DNA of 64,000 nucleotides from Watersipora subatra (GCF_963576615.1 NC_088711.1:22848182-22912181), one strand, 5' to 3'; shown: positions 19,998 through 32,321, numbered from the stretch's first letter. Made by a program: numbers and translations. Notes: generated by a model from the letters alone, not told the origin.

Positions 19998-21020
19998 GAG
20001 GGAGAGAAAGGGAGAGAGAGGGAGGAGAAGAGGGGGGGGAGAGAGAGAGGGAGAGAAGGGGAGAGAGAGGGAGAGCGAGGAGGAGAGGGGGGGGGGAGAG
20101 AGAGAGGGAGAGAGAGGGAGAGGGGGAAGAGGGAGGGAGAGGGAGAGAGGGAGGGAGAGAGGGGAGAGAAGGAGAGAGAGAGGGAGAGAGAGAGGGAGAG
20201 AGAGAGGGAGAGAGAGAGGAAGAGAAGGGGAGAGAGAGAGAGAGTGAGGAGGAGAGGGGGGAGAGAGAGAGAGGGAGAGAAAGATGGATAGAGAGAGAGG
20301 GGGAAGAGGGAGGGAGAGAGAGAGGGGAGAGAGAGAGAGAGGGAGAGAAGGGGAGAGAGAGGGAGAGCGAAGAGGAGAGGGGGGGAGAGAGAGAGGGAGA
20401 GAGAGAGGGAGAGAGAGAGGGAGAGGGGGAAGAGGGAGGGAGAGAGAGAGGGGAGAGACGGAGAGAGGGAGAGAGGGGAAAGAGGGAGAGAAGGAGAAAG
20501 AAAGGGAGAGAAAGAGGGAGGGAGAGAGAGAGGGGGGAAAAAGAGAGGGAGGGAGAGAAAGGGAGAGCGAGGAGGAGAGGGGGGAGAGGGGGGAGAGAGA
20601 GAGGGAGAGAGAGAGGGAGAGAGGGAAGAGGGAGGGAGAGAGAGGGGAGAGAGGGGGAGAGAGGGGAGAGACGGAGAGAGGGAAAAGAGGGAGAGAAGGA
20701 GAGAGAGAGGGAGAGCGAGGAGGAGAGGGGGGAGAGAGAAGGAGAAAAAGAGGGAGAAGAGGGAGGGAGAGAGAGGGGAGAGAGAGGGAGAGGAGAGAGA
20801 GGGGAGAGATGGAGAGAGGGGAAAGAGGGAGAGAAGGAGAGAGAGAGCGAGGAGGAGAGACGGAGAGAGAGGGAGAGAAAGAGGGAGAAGAGGGAGGGAG
20901 GGAGGGAGAGAGAGAGAGAGGGGAGAGAGGGAAGAGAGGGAGAGGGGAGAGAGGGGAGAGACGGAGAGAGGGGGAGAGGGAGAGAGAGGAAAGAGGGAGA
21001 GAGGGAGAGATGGAGAGAGG
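19963..21020 (+). repeat. GA-rich polypurine tract of about 1.06 kb
   Basis: Plus-strand bases are almost only G and A in GAGAGG/GGGAGA variants, with rare T and C. Long Ser/Pro/Leu frames on the minus strand and Arg/Glu/Gly frames on the plus strand are by-products. Mirror-symmetric purine runs of this size can form triplex (H-DNA). Confidence 0.97.
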
Positions 21021-21124
21021 GAGATGTAACTGCATATTTGGAGTTGTTTTACGGTATGAAAGCCAACTCTCAATAAACCTTATGCTGCCCGTGAATCTGC
21101 TCCTGTAGACGGGTAATGCAGCTA

Positions 21125-21125
<1 letters not shown>

Positions 21126-21202
<77 letters not shown>
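21126..21202. repeat. (TA)n microsatellite next to the Helitron 3' end
   Basis: This is a perfect TA run of about 75 bp starting right after the CTAG terminus. Helitrons insert into AT dinucleotides, and copy 1 also ends against TATATA. Confidence 0.95.
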
Positions 21203-21205
<3 letters not shown>

Positions 21206-21539
21206 CATGTGTTTATATAAAACCATAATGATATAACCTGATATATCATTATCAAACTATATATTGTTAATTTGATAACGATAAGTTATATATATATATA
21301 CATAAATTTATGTCGTTTTCAAAAAACTAAGTTAGGGAAAGAAACTCTAAGCTCGGAGATTTCAGCATATTAAAGTTAGATGATTGTTGACCCTTTTTCT
21401 TACAGTAGCTACAATGTTGTACCACATTTAGCACTCGTCAGACTCTGACGATGGTATTGCCAAAATGGCGCAATAGGGGGGCAGCACTTACAAAATTCCC
21501 AAACAAATAACTCTACGCATGCCTGCATGTTGAGGTCAA

Positions 21540-22450
21540 TTCATTCATTTTGTTTAGTATTGATAGTTCTAGTTTGAGTTTTATGAACTACTTTTCCAAT
21601 AGGCATAAGCTCCAGCATCTTGTTCTGTTGTTGCAGAGTTGGACATGTGCTTTCATTTTCAAAGTTATCTCAAAGTTTTTATTGTTGTCTTAAAATCCAA
21701 ACTCGTTTTTTAAGTTCTGTCAGATTTTGTTTACTTCACTGATTGAACGAAGCTTTGTGGTTATTAAGCTTTTCATATTCAACATGCATGAGTAGCGGGT
21801 TTTAAGTGCGTGTTTGTTAAAGATTTTGTGAAAGGGATGCGCTTTGTGAAAGCATCCTCTAACAATTTGACTGCATTTTATTCCTACATGTAGATTGGTT
21901 GCCACATTTGAGCTATATGAGATGTTGTGGCAAATTGTTTTGCGCTGTTTATTGTAGTTTTTGTTTGTTATTGTTGGTTCTGTTGTGTGTTGGAATTCAT
22001 TTTTATTGTAACCGCTTTGTTTTAGTGCATCTTGGTATGGTTGTTTCATTTTGTCAAATTCATGATTGCTTGATGACAGCGTGCCGAGTCGGTTGTTTAT
22101 GTTTATAAGGAAGTTGTTGATTAGGGTTTCAGAGTGGCTGCTGTGTTTATATACATATGTATTATGTTATGCTGATGCCTGGTTTTTAGGTAATAACTGT
22201 GCCTCAAAATAAAAGTTACTTCTAGAAAGTTAATAATTTGTTGGTTTCCTTTAATTACAAGTTTTATGTTGTGGTCTCTGAAAATTTCGCTGATTAACTT
22301 TTTTCTTCTTTGACCACAACCTAAAACTCTAGGTGGTAATCTGATAAAGTGTATTAACGAATCAATGTCTCTTTTCGTCTTGGATTCCCAACATTTCAAT
22401 ATACATGTCATTATATTAATTGGACAGGATTGCTGTAACCTAGGATTCAC
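21540..22450 (-). pseudogene. Penelope-like element fragment: reverse transcriptase end and start of GIY-YIG linker
   Basis: Minus-strand frames, shifted several times, spell family landmarks in order: FIRLPPRVLGCGQRR, QQIINFLEVTF (near 22,230), NNRLGTLSSSNHEFDKM (about 22,080), PYQDALKQSGYNKNEF, NVATNLHVGIKC, HKIFNKHALKTRYSCMLNMK (about 21,800), then a Cys-rich segment where PLEs start their GIY-YIG endonuclease (about 21,600). PLEs are reverse-transcribing elements distinct from LINEs and LTR elements. At least two frameshifts and loss of the N-terminal RT palm make it inactive. The call rests on remembered consensus of Neptune-type PLE proteins. Confidence 0.7.
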
Positions 22451-23040
22451 TGTATATTAATGCTGCACCACTGTAACATAAACCTGATTTTTAATGGTTT
22501 TTTCAATAAGGTTCCTTTTCTATTCATTACTTTTGCCTACTGACTAGCAACTTACTGTACCGCTTAGTACTTTGTGTATATATATATATATATTTTATTA
22601 TGGTTCTCAGTAGTACTATTCTCGCATTTTATCTTGTATTTTATTTCTTTTTAAGTCTTATTGCCAAAGATTTAATACTCATTTTTAATCATAATCAATT
22701 ATATTTTATAGGTTTGTGGCTCTTTTTTTACCTTCTACTAATGCCCTCTGTGGGTGGGCTAAAATAGGCCCGTTTTTAAACATTGTCTCATAGTAGAAAT
22801 ACAAACTTATATAGCAAAGGAAGAACAGAAAATAAGCTATCTAATGGTAGCAGGGACATTAAAATTAGAACAACGACCCCCGAGTTACGGACGTTTGAAG
22901 ATTGCCATTATAACTTTATATACTGTTAACTCATGGGTAGCCGCGTTGTTTTCTGTTTCAGTATTAGTTGTATCCTGTTTTGAGCATTCTCCTGATTGAA
23001 TGTTTTTTGAAATCCTGGATTTTGATTAGTCAATGCTGCA
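22451..23040. other. Intergenic DNA, no gene seen
   Basis: AT-rich sequence with a short TA run at about 22,578. No frame shows family features. It separates the mobile-element cluster from the promoter of the discoidin-repeat gene. Confidence 0.5.
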
Positions 23041-23058
23041 TCTGTTTTCTTGTTTTCT

Positions 23059-23145
23059 AATTGGCTATCGTTTGATGACGCAGTCCAGCCAACCAGAGTA
23101 AAATGAGATGTATATAATCAGCTGCTGCTCTGGTGAACAAGAATC
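23059..23145 (+). promoter_or_regulatory. Candidate promoter of the discoidin-repeat gene (or solo LTR)
   Basis: In correct order and spacing there is an inverted CCAAT box (AATTGGCT, 23,059-23,066), a CRE/AP-1-like TGACGCA (23,076-23,082), TATATAA (23,111-23,117) and an E-box CAGCTG (23,119-23,124). This predicts transcription from about 23,140-23,150, some 600 bp before the signal-peptide exon. Retroviral-type LTRs carry similar boxes, and I cannot exclude a solo LTR providing the promoter. Confidence 0.4.
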
Positions 23146-23756
23146 AGAATGTGTGTGAACCTCCTACAACTCCAAACTCTATCCCTACTTAGTAGGTTAG
23201 ATTGAATTGGCTTTGCACTGCTCTATGTACATGGTCTAGAGTTAGACCAGGATCTAGGTTGTACTCCTGCAGTAGAAATAACCCGATGAGCATTGGACAG
23301 ATTGTTGAGCCGTGGGCGGGCACGCCCAACTCAATAATTGGCAAACCGTGGCTGGAGAGGCCCATTTGCTATAGCACTTAGTGCTAAACCGTGGCTGAAG
23401 TAGCCCCTTTGGTAGCGAGTATAGTTGTGGGCAGGATCTAGCCCCTTGCTTGTAGGCAAAACTCTGGCAAGACTGGATTAGGTCTACCAAGAGACTGGTT
23501 AAGTAAACAAGAGATAAAGTTACAAATTTAGCTATAGACAAAGACTCTGCTCAAATTCCCACATACATTGTACATATTCTACCTGTTGTGAACAAGCCTG
23601 TGATCCATAACATTACAAGCATTCGAATCTCAGCTGTGCAGCTCAACAATAGCTTAGTAATATCTTAACAATGCCAAAAATTTAGCTCATCATATCAATG
23701 ACCGAAATCATGTTTACTGCTTTAAAAAACCATTTGGCATAGGTCGCCCAGACTTC

Positions 23757-23821
23757 ATGATGCTCTATAAAGTCTCTGCGCTGATGTTGTTACTAGCTGC
23801 ATGTATATGCATGAGCTCTGG
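23757..23821 (+). CDS. Exon 1: signal peptide of the discoidin-repeat protein
   Basis: ATG 23,757 begins MMLYKVSALMLLLAACICMS, a Lys followed by a hydrophobic core and small residues: a textbook secretion signal. The exon ends at GG|GTAAGT in phase 2 after 21 codons plus two bases. A second ATG follows at 23,760. Confidence 0.7.
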
Positions 23822-26781
23822 GTAAGTTATTACTTTATTGGGTCACATATAAGCAATTCATAAGTTCTCTGCCTGAGTGTTCCGAATGCCACTCACCTAG
23901 TAACTTACCACTCACTACATACATGTAGGGCTGCGTGTAAGGCATTTACTGTATAACTAAGGCATGGAATAGGCCAAAGGTAATAAAACATTTATAGTTT
24001 AGTAAAACATAGAGTATTGACGACAGGCTATGACATGAACTTGTGACAAAAGCAACAGCGTGTGTAAAATCAAAGACCACATACCGCCTAAAGACTAAAT
24101 TCAAAACATGCGCAGGCAGGTGATAGCTTCAAGAACATTCTTAGGCAGTTTGCGTTCTATAAATAGAAAATTTGTGTGGCCAAGAATTCTTTAGCCTACC
24201 TGCATTATACCATATACTACGTACAGTATAGAATTTTCTCAGAAGTGATTTAGAGCAGTTCTTTACCTGGCACATAGCAAATTTATAGAGTTATCAATAG
24301 ACTTATCCTTCACTGAACAAAGCGGGAAAGACTAATCATTCGTTATTAATACTTGGGTGCTTAAAATGAAATAATCACATTTGAACAAAGCTTTCGCTGT
24401 GACTCACAGCAGGAATGGAAGTTTTGTGCGTATTTTAGATATTTCACCTTTATTTGGTACCAATTACTTGGGTGCTGCACAAATGTCAGGTGCTTGTATT
24501 CAAGATTGAAGGAGCTAAATTTCTGAAACTTTTGTACTCTTTGCACAGTAAACAGTCTATCTATTCGACCAAAAGCTTTCAATCCAAAGATTATTAACTA
24601 GTTTGAATTGCTGCTTATTGTTGAACAATTGTGTTGGGTCATAACGTAATGCCAGGAAATGATGCGAATACTACAGCTGGTGAAGCATGCTGGTGTTAAA
24701 AAGAACAAAAGTTCATAGACTATTATTGAAGAGTAGATCGTGTTAGTGATTTCACTTAAGAGCATTTCGGAACATTTATTATTCATATAATCAGATATCA
24801 TTTTAACCATATGCAATTTGGTTTTTGTTGAAACTTTATTTGGTTGCGTTCTTGAGCCAGTCAATAACGCAACATAATTAAGTTTGAAGACTCAAGTTGA
24901 ATAGCTGTTCACTAGTCATCGCAAATAGAAACATTGCGTTTCAAGTCATCTCTTACTGTTGACTGCAATTATTTTCAGAGGAAGGTTACGGTTGAAATAT
25001 ATCTTTGCATAGACTCAATTAACATGTTTAAAACTATTTATTACAACAAAACGCTTTGTTACCATGAAAAGATTTTAATTACTCAACCTATCTGTGACAG
25101 GTGAACAAATCTAATTGACCATGGTGAAGTCGCTTAACAGTCCAGTAAATTTTAGCAAATGACTTTTATCTACGATTTCTAAATATATTTGAATACTGCA
25201 CTATAATTTCTAAACATTTGAGAGTAGCATTTCATTGAGCCAATAGAGCATGACTGCTCGGTGGCAGTAAAACGAATAATATCGCTTAACATTCCTCAAC
25301 AACGAGGCTTAATGCATCGCAAGAAAAAATTGGTTGTGATACTGTTTGAAGTACACAACTTGGTGATACAAACCTGTCAAGCACTGTCAAGCACTTGTTA
25401 TGTGATGCTCATGCAAATTGGTCTCAAGCTTGTGATTGCTTAGGGTTCTTTCTCTATTTACAGAAAAACCGTTCTAGAAGGAGAACTGCTTGAAGGATTG
25501 GGTAAGAGAAAAATGTTTGAGCAGCTATAAGCCTATTTATAGGATGCTTAAACTAATGCGTTTATGACTTTCAAATGCCTCCTAATGCTACTACACGTGT
25601 AGAACTGATAGGTAGAAGGAGAAGCTAGTGAATTTTAGCAAACAAGTTGTTTTACCAAATTTTTTTTTCAACTGCACCTATATTAGATTAGATATATTAA
25701 ATATTAGAAATATGAAATGGCTTACTCGCAGTCATCTTATGCACTTGACTTTTGATAAACAAAAACTAGTTTTGGAACAAAAATTTGTTCAGGTGTCTGT
25801 TACAGGAAATTAAATACTTTCATTACTAAGTAGTCAGCAGAACTGTGCCCAAATCATTGGTGATCATAATACTCAAATCTTTGTATTTGAGGTCTCGAGA
25901 ACATGTTTTTAAATAAAATTCAAAACAACTTTTATGCCTCGAATAAAAATTAGTGTAATTCAATAAAAATGAAATTTGGAAATATTACAACCTCATTGCT
26001 AAAGGTATACAATGATACCTCCCGCAAGTAAGTACATTCCTGAAAGGTCTCCATTGCAAAAGGTCTCGGAGGTACTGATGATGACCTAGCTTACCGTAAA
26101 CATCTGCTTTGTTTTTTTATATGTTTGCCGACTCCATGATCTGTCAATATGACCAAATTATTATTCACTGATTTAGTATTGAATTTTGCACATAAATTAA
26201 GTTATTTGGTAGACGCTATTTGACATGAAAAAGTGATTTGATTTTAATCAGATCGACTTTCAAGCGATTTGCTTTTAAAGAAAAAAACGAATTTAAGACT
26301 CTTCTATTTAGAGTAAGTTGTTATTGGCTCCCATCAACAATTCTCTCTTTGTCTCCACTAAGTCAATGCTTCATTCTTTCCAATATTTAACCGCGCCAAA
26401 AGATTTTAATTGTCCAGCATTCACACTAAAATAGTATTTACTGCATTTGTAGTCATTATCTATAGGGTTCGCGTTCACCAGTCACACAGAGTCACAAGTA
26501 ACCTGCAGCAATATATAGACAGTCAATGTGCATACAGTAGTATTAGTCAAACCTACGATATAGTATATTATTAAATTACTAGAACTTTCTACAAGATAAT
26601 ATTGTACATGTATATAGATAATGAAAAAATAAGTTGTTGATAAATAACTTACAACCTTAGACTCCAAAGAGTTTAACGCGAAGATTACATTATTCACCCT
26701 TAAGACAATGTCATAAAATACATGTAGATAAATCGATCTAACTACGTGGTGTTGTAACAAGATAGCAATTGTGTTTGACAG
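23822..26781. other. Introns 1-2 of the discoidin gene: no other feature
   Basis: Apart from exon 2 I see only unique AT-rich intron sequence. Short open frames here lack any family signal or codon bias. Confidence 0.5.
25464..25501 (+). CDS. Exon 2: short linker
   Basis: The acceptor is TCTATTTACAG and the donor is G|GTAAGA. The 38-bp exon enters in phase 2 and leaves in phase 1, exactly converting the signal exon into the phase used by every later exon. It encodes GKTVLEGELLEGL. Its small size makes it uncertain on its own, but the phase fit supports it. Confidence 0.55.
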
Positions 26782-27012
26782 AGAATGCAGACAATCTTTT
26801 GGCTGATCCTGAACAGTGTTTGGCTAAGGGTGTTGATAGTAATGTCTGCCGGCGTGCTGTTGATGGTGATGAGACTACATCGGTTGTTACCGAGAGCAGT
26901 GAAAGTAGCTATGTAATAGTTGACATCAAAAAGGACCCAGCAATATCAACAAGTGAACCTTATCACATGATACTGAGAATGAAATTGACTGAACTAACAG
27001 AAGAACCACAAG
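26782..27012 (+). CDS. Exon 3: discoidin-like N-half without visible C-half
   Basis: The acceptor is GTGTTTGACAG and the donor is GTATTA, phase 1 to 1, 77 codons. It starts ENADNLLADPEQCLAKGVD, has the AVDGDE core seen where discoidins have AVDG, then SSYVIVDIKKD where the family has WWxVDL. The aromatic pair is replaced by Ser-Tyr. The next exon, only 139 bp downstream, is another N-half, so this half-domain may stand alone. Confidence 0.7.
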
Positions 27013-27151
27013 GTATTAAAATAGGTGTACCACAAGGTACCACAAATAACCACAAGGTGTTAAAATAACAACAATTCCTTTTGTAAATACAAACAATTTC
27101 TTTATTTGGCTGGCAGATTTACCGGCCACATTTTTAATGCACTCTTTATAG

Positions 27152-27352
27152 AGAATAAAGCCTTAAACAAGACTTGCGTACAAAGCTCCACCTGGAGAAA
27201 CAAGAATGCTTCTCTGGCTGTAAATGGACTTATTGAAAAGTCAATGGAGTTTAGTTCAACCACCAAGGAGTTGAGTGCATGGTGGATGGTGAATCTTCTT
27301 GAAGAAGTACAGATAGCGTATATAGTTATACATGCTCCCTACAATGAACGAG
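27152..27352 (+). CDS. Exon 4: discoidin N-half
   Basis: The acceptor is CTCTTTATAG and the donor is GTAAAA, phase 1 to 1, 67 codons. Landmarks are ENKALNKT...QSSTW near the start, LAVNG, FSSTT, then WWMVNLLEEVQIAYIVIHAP. QSSTW and WWxVNL are diagnostic of the fucolectin/F5-8C fold. It pairs with exon 5 to complete one domain across a 3.8-kb intron. Confidence 0.85.
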
Positions 27353-27394
27353 GTAAAATATCGTGGCCAGTTTTTCATCAACTCAATAAAATAG

Positions 27395-29305
27395 TTGTGT
27401 ACCATACTAGATTAGCTTAGTTGTGTACCATCCTAGATTAGTTTAGTTGTGTACCATAGTAGATTGGTTTAGTTGTGCAACATACTATATTGGTTTAGTT
27501 GTGTACCTTACAAAATTGGTTTAGTTGCATACCGTACTAGATTGGTTTAGTTGTGTATCATACTAGATTGGTTTAGTTGTGTATCATACTAGATTGGTTT
27601 AGAAGTGTACCATACTAGGTTGGTTTAGTTGTGTATCATACTAGATTGATTTAGTTGTGTACCATACTAGATTGGTTTAGTTGGGTACCATAGTAGATTG
27701 GTTTAGTTGTGTACCATAGTAGATGGGTTTAGTGGTGTACCATACTAAGTTGATTTAGTTGTATACCATACTACATTAAGTTAGTTGTGTATCATCCTAG
27801 ATTAGTTTAGTTGTGTACCATAATACATTGGTTTAGTTGTGTATCTTACTAAATTGGTTTAGTTGTGTATCTTACAAAATTGGTTTAGTTGTGTACCATG
27901 CTAGATTGGGTTCGTTGTGTACCATACTAGATTAGTTTAGTTGTGAACCCTAGTAGATTGGTTAGTTGTGTAACTTACTAAACTGGTTTATTAGTGTATC
28001 ATATTAGATTGGTTTGGTTGTATATCTAACTAAATTGGTTTAGTTGTGTATCATACTAGATTAGTGTAGTTGTGTACCATAGTAGATTAGTTTAGTTGTG
28101 CAACATACTAGATTGGTTTAGTTGTGTATTATACTACATTGGTTTAGTTGTATATCATACTAAATTGGTTTAGTTGTGTACCGTACTACATTGGTTTAGT
28201 TGTGTACCATACTAGATTGATTTAGTTGCGTACCATACTATGTTGTTTTAGTTGTGTATCATGGTAAATTGGTTTAGTTGTGTACCACGCTAGATTGGCT
28301 TAGTCATGTACCATACTAGATTGTTTTAGTTGTGTACGTTACTAGATTGATTTAGTTGTGTATCATACTAGATTGGTTTAGTTGTGCACTGTACTTGATT
28401 AGTTTAGTTATGCACAGTACTAGATTGGTTTAGTGGTGTGTCATACTAGATTGGTTTAGTTGTGTACCATAGTAGATTGGTTTGGTTGTATATCTAACTA
28501 AATTGGTTTAGTTGTGTATCATACTAGATTAGTGTAGTTGTGTACCATAGTAGATTAGTTTAGTTGTGCAACATACTAGATTGGTTTAGTTGTGTACCTT
28601 ACTAGATTGGTTTAGTTGCGTACCATACTAGATTGGTTTAGTTGTGTATCATACTAGATTGGCTTAGTAGTGTACCATACTAGGTTGGTTTAGTTGTGTA
28701 TCATACTAGATTGGTTTAGTTGTATATCATACTACGTTGGTTTAGTTGTGTACCATACGAGATTGGTTTTGTTGTGTATCATGCTAGATTGGTTGGGTTG
28801 TGTACCATAGCAGATTGGTGTAGTTGTGTATCATACTAGATTGGTTTAGTTGTGTACAATACTAGATTGGTTTAGTTGTGTATTATACTACATTGGTTTA
28901 GTTGTATATCATACTAAATTGGTTTAGTTGTGTACCGTACTACATTGGTTTAGTTGTGTACCATACTAGATTGATTTAGTTGCGTACCATACTATGTTGT
29001 TTTAGTTGTGTATCATGGTAAATTGGTTTAGTTGTGTACCACGCTAGATTGGCTTAGTCATGTACCATACTAGATTGTTTTAGTTGTGTACGTTACTAGA
29101 TTGATTTAGTTGTGTATCATACTAGATTGGTTTAGTTGTGCACTGTACTTGATTAGTTTAGTTATGCACAGTACTAGATTGGTTTAGTGGTGTGTCATAC
29201 TAGATTGGTTTAGTTGTGTACCATAGTAGATTGGTTTAGTTGTGTATCATACTAAATTGGTTAGTTTTGTTCCATAGTAGATTAGCTTAGTTGTGTACCA
29301 TACTA
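27395..29305 (+). repeat. 26-bp minisatellite, about 73 copies, in intron 4
   Basis: The unit TTAGTTGTGTACCATACTAG plus ATTGGT repeats for 1.9 kb with point variants. A block of about 370 bp starting near 28,122 recurs almost exactly near 28,880, and a shorter one near 28,010 recurs near 28,480. It begins some 40 bp after the donor of exon 4. Confidence 0.95.
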
Positions 29306-29499
29306 ATTGGGTGCAAAAAAACTACATATTGTTTGGTCGAAATTCTCTGTCACCATTTCCCTTTGTTTAATTTAGCTGCAAAAGAAGAGTTTTTTAAAAA
29401 CCGAATTCCCTCTTTGTATTTTTTACAGAGTTAATGCTCATGTTCTACCGTGACTCCCAAGAGCAGCTTCCCAATATTCTTTCTTTATAATCCATGTTT

Positions 29500-30140
29500 A
29501 AAGCTTCAGGCTTTCAGGCTTTGTAGACTGCTTGCCCCTTGCCCATCTCAAAGTTTGTGGTAACTCTATGAATGAAAGCAAGAAGCTGCGAGATGTAGAC
29601 TGCTAGCCCCTTGCCCATCTCAAAGTTTGTGGTAACTCTATGAATGAAAGCAAGAAGCTGCAAGATGTTCTCCATATTTGTGCTGTAATCCAATGCTAAA
29701 GAGAGAAAAGGCAATTTTTCAGTCTTCTATCTCGACTGGGCACACATAATACCCATGAATTTTGTATAGCGTTTAGTAATTGTGCTTGCTAACTGACTCC
29801 AGTTATTACAGAGGCTTTTCTTTTTGGACACCCTTTCATTACAGCATTCAACTATTTCCTGATACACTTTCATTAGGTGAAAGATATGTCGCAGCTTATT
29901 GTCAGATGGGCATCACAGAGACGGGCTCAAAATGCTGATAGGTTCAATGAGTTTGATGTGTCAATGCATTCTCTCAAGCTAACAGTTCACAGCAGTTTTT
30001 AGTATTCTAGCAGAGAAGACAGAGTTTTCTACTCGTGTTTGGCCTTGCAAGCTATCGTACTTGGTTTTTTATGACGGGATTCTGAACGTTGCTGGAGGTT
30101 CTATTCCTTTTGACAGATGAGACAAATGTGTACCTTTTCT
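29500..30140 (-). pseudogene. Degenerate hAT-type transposase fragment (GTF2IRD2/ZMYM-like)
   Basis: On the minus strand, KTKYDSLQGQTRVENSVFS (about 30,060) is followed after many lesions by SLALDYSTNMENILQLLAFI and HRVTTNFEM (about 29,620-29,700). These match the FSLALDESTD...QLAIFIRG...NFEI region of hAT-derived proteins. A 72-bp stretch of it (29,522-29,593) is tandemly duplicated at 29,594-29,665. Stops and frameshifts show it is dead. Confidence 0.6.
29522..29665. repeat. 72-bp tandem duplication (two copies)
   Basis: The copies beginning TGTAGACTGCTTGCCCC and TGTAGACTGCTAGCCCC differ at about two positions. It lies in the hAT fragment and is recent relative to that fragment's decay. 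Confidence 0.93.
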
Positions 30141-31191
30141 TTGCATTGAACCAAAAATAATTGTTTGTTTACATTGTGTTAAATAAAATACTCTGCATTC
30201 TAAATTAAATTTTTCTTCTCAATCTTCTTATTGTTGCTTTGTTCTGAAATAGTTCCAATCACTATCTAGAAGGGGACAAAGTGAGGTCATAGTAGCATCA
30301 GGTACTAGCCACTAGGTAAAACTCAAAGGCGGTCCACATATGGCCCGCTGATGATAGTTAAATGAACACTGCTTTAGAGTATAGCTCAGTAGTAAAGAAA
30401 GTGCAAAAGCATTTTAAGGTACATAGATCAGCTTGCATCTTTGCCTTGACATTTATACTAATATTGCTAAAATTTTATACGCAGTAAAACTCAATTATTA
30501 TCTATATAACTTAATGTACAATACTGGGTTTCATTGATTTGTACAGAAAAAAGTATAAATAAAATATATAAAGCTTAAAGGTGATGGCTAAAAATAGACT
30601 GGTTTTAGGCAGTAAACAGATGTATCACCACGCTCCCTGTTCAAAATACTCTATTGTCAAATGACGTCATTTCAAACAAGTCAAGTCAAACATTATCAAA
30701 TGACTTGTGAAGGTCATAAATGTTTTTAAGCCGTCTCCTAATATTTTGAGCAGTGTCACCAGTTAAAAAAACTGATGTTTAAAATCACTTAAATTTTGGT
30801 GAGTTCTGGATTTGACCTTTGACACTGAATTTACACTTCATGTTATGGGGCTACTAGCTGTGCTTCCTGATGTTGCCCGAGTATTAAAAATTAGCTTATA
30901 AACAATGAAAGGTTATGAGAGCTGCCTGCCACTTTCTATTAGCCTGGCACATTGCCAATGGAAAATTGGCGTCCGCTTATTGATGAGAGCTACCATCTTT
31001 TTGTGACGTTATGCTACGACCCTGTGTAGTACGCAAAGCCGTTGGGTATTTGTTTTCATATAGTGACATATATTAGCTAGCGAACAAATCAATCTCTGTG
31101 GCCTACATTAGGTACGACGCCGGTCTTGCAATTATACAGTTATACACATTAACAGTTCAATCATTTATCAACCTTGTCCATTAACTTGTAG
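30141..31191. other. Rest of intron 4: nothing assigned
   Basis: AT-rich intron sequence. I see no frame with family features up to the acceptor of exon 5. Confidence 0.45.
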
Positions 31192-31425
31192 TAAGAGCAG
31201 ACAACATACAAGATGCTGATGTATGGACTTCTTTGAAACAATTGCCATCTACTCCTACTGAGTCGAGTTGGCAGCATTTGTGGCATATTGAGGCTGCCGA
31301 TGATGAGGTCATAGCTATTACTGGTAATCTATTGACTAGGAATGTTGCCATTGTCAACGGAGGAACACAAAGGCGTCAACTGAGGCTGACTGAAGTGGAA
31401 GTCATAGCAACTCCCCTTAAAAATT
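31192..31425 (+). CDS. Exon 5: discoidin C-half
   Basis: The acceptor is TTAACTTGTAG and the donor is T|GTATGT, phase 1 to 1, 78 codons. It begins VRADNIQDADVWTSLKQLP and ends LRLTEVEVIA, the closing strand typical of the fold. An RNVAIVNG segment matches the ligand-side strand region. Confidence 0.8.
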
Positions 31426-32321
31426 GTATGTAATCTTATTAATAATTGTCAAAATTCATATTTAGATTGATAAAACCGTTGGTACAAAGATATCAATTTT
31501 CTTATTGAACAGTAAATATTGTTGAAAGAACTCATAGTGTCACCCAAACCTCCCCATAACCATTTCACTCAAGGCTATTTCAGCGCATTCTCTTTCTACT
31601 TGCAAAATGGTATGGACAGCTAATAAAGAGTAAGCAATAAATTATTAAAATTTGTTTAAACCCAACCTGATGACATGTTTGATGACCTCATCATTTATGT
31701 ACAGGCACACATTTCTGATAAAACAGCTTTTCAACAACTTCATTTTAATGAACAATCAATATATTTTGGTTGAAAAGCCTAAATCTTTAAATCTCCAAAC
31801 AGATTTAAAAACTGCTAGTTTTAACAGTATATAAATCTGATAAACAAGCCGAAACTGGTAATTTAAAAACTACATTAAATAGATGAATTCTATGCTATCC
31901 ACAAACTATTCTCATCTAGCAGCACAAATTCCGTACTGCTGAGGTGGTAAACAGCTTAGTGTCAGCAGTGAAGTTATACACAGCTTTATCTGGCCCCCTC
32001 AGTCGTGGTCATGAGCATTGCACTTTGATAATGAACCCACATGCTATTGAATCCAATTTATTCACTAACCCTTTTATGGATTTTAGCGACAGCGAATTTA
32101 CATATAATTATGCATTAATTTCAGTGTTTGTTTGTCATCTGTCGTTCGTGCGTTCAGTTACAGCGATTACAATCTAGGAATAGAAAACCTGCTTCGCACT
32201 GTATTTAAGCTCGGAAACCACTCGGCCTACTTGTGATACTATAAAAATGATATTTACCTAAGTACACTAGCAACCTAACACGCTTGAAGATCATGATTGT
32301 GTGAGAGATCATGATGTGTAA

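Larger units (their letters stand above)
19548..21125 (+). mobile_element. Helitron copy 2, internally deleted, opposite orientation
   Basis: The leader (from about 19,548, CACCTACTAAATTTCC onward) matches the reverse complement of 6590-6860. At about 19,817 it jumps to the last 45 codons of the helicase, so the whole Rep and nearly all of the helicase are lost; the junction is near a GCAGC microhomology. The shared terminal 110 bp runs from about 21,020 to the CTAG at 21,122-21,125, followed by T. Between the stop codon and the 3' end lies a polypurine tract absent from copy 1. It is non-autonomous. Confidence 0.85.

Noticed and set aside
19872..21108. Frames of 274-387 codons rich in Ser/Pro/Leu or Arg/Glu/Gly
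   Set aside because: They arise from the GA-rich polypurine tract in any frame.
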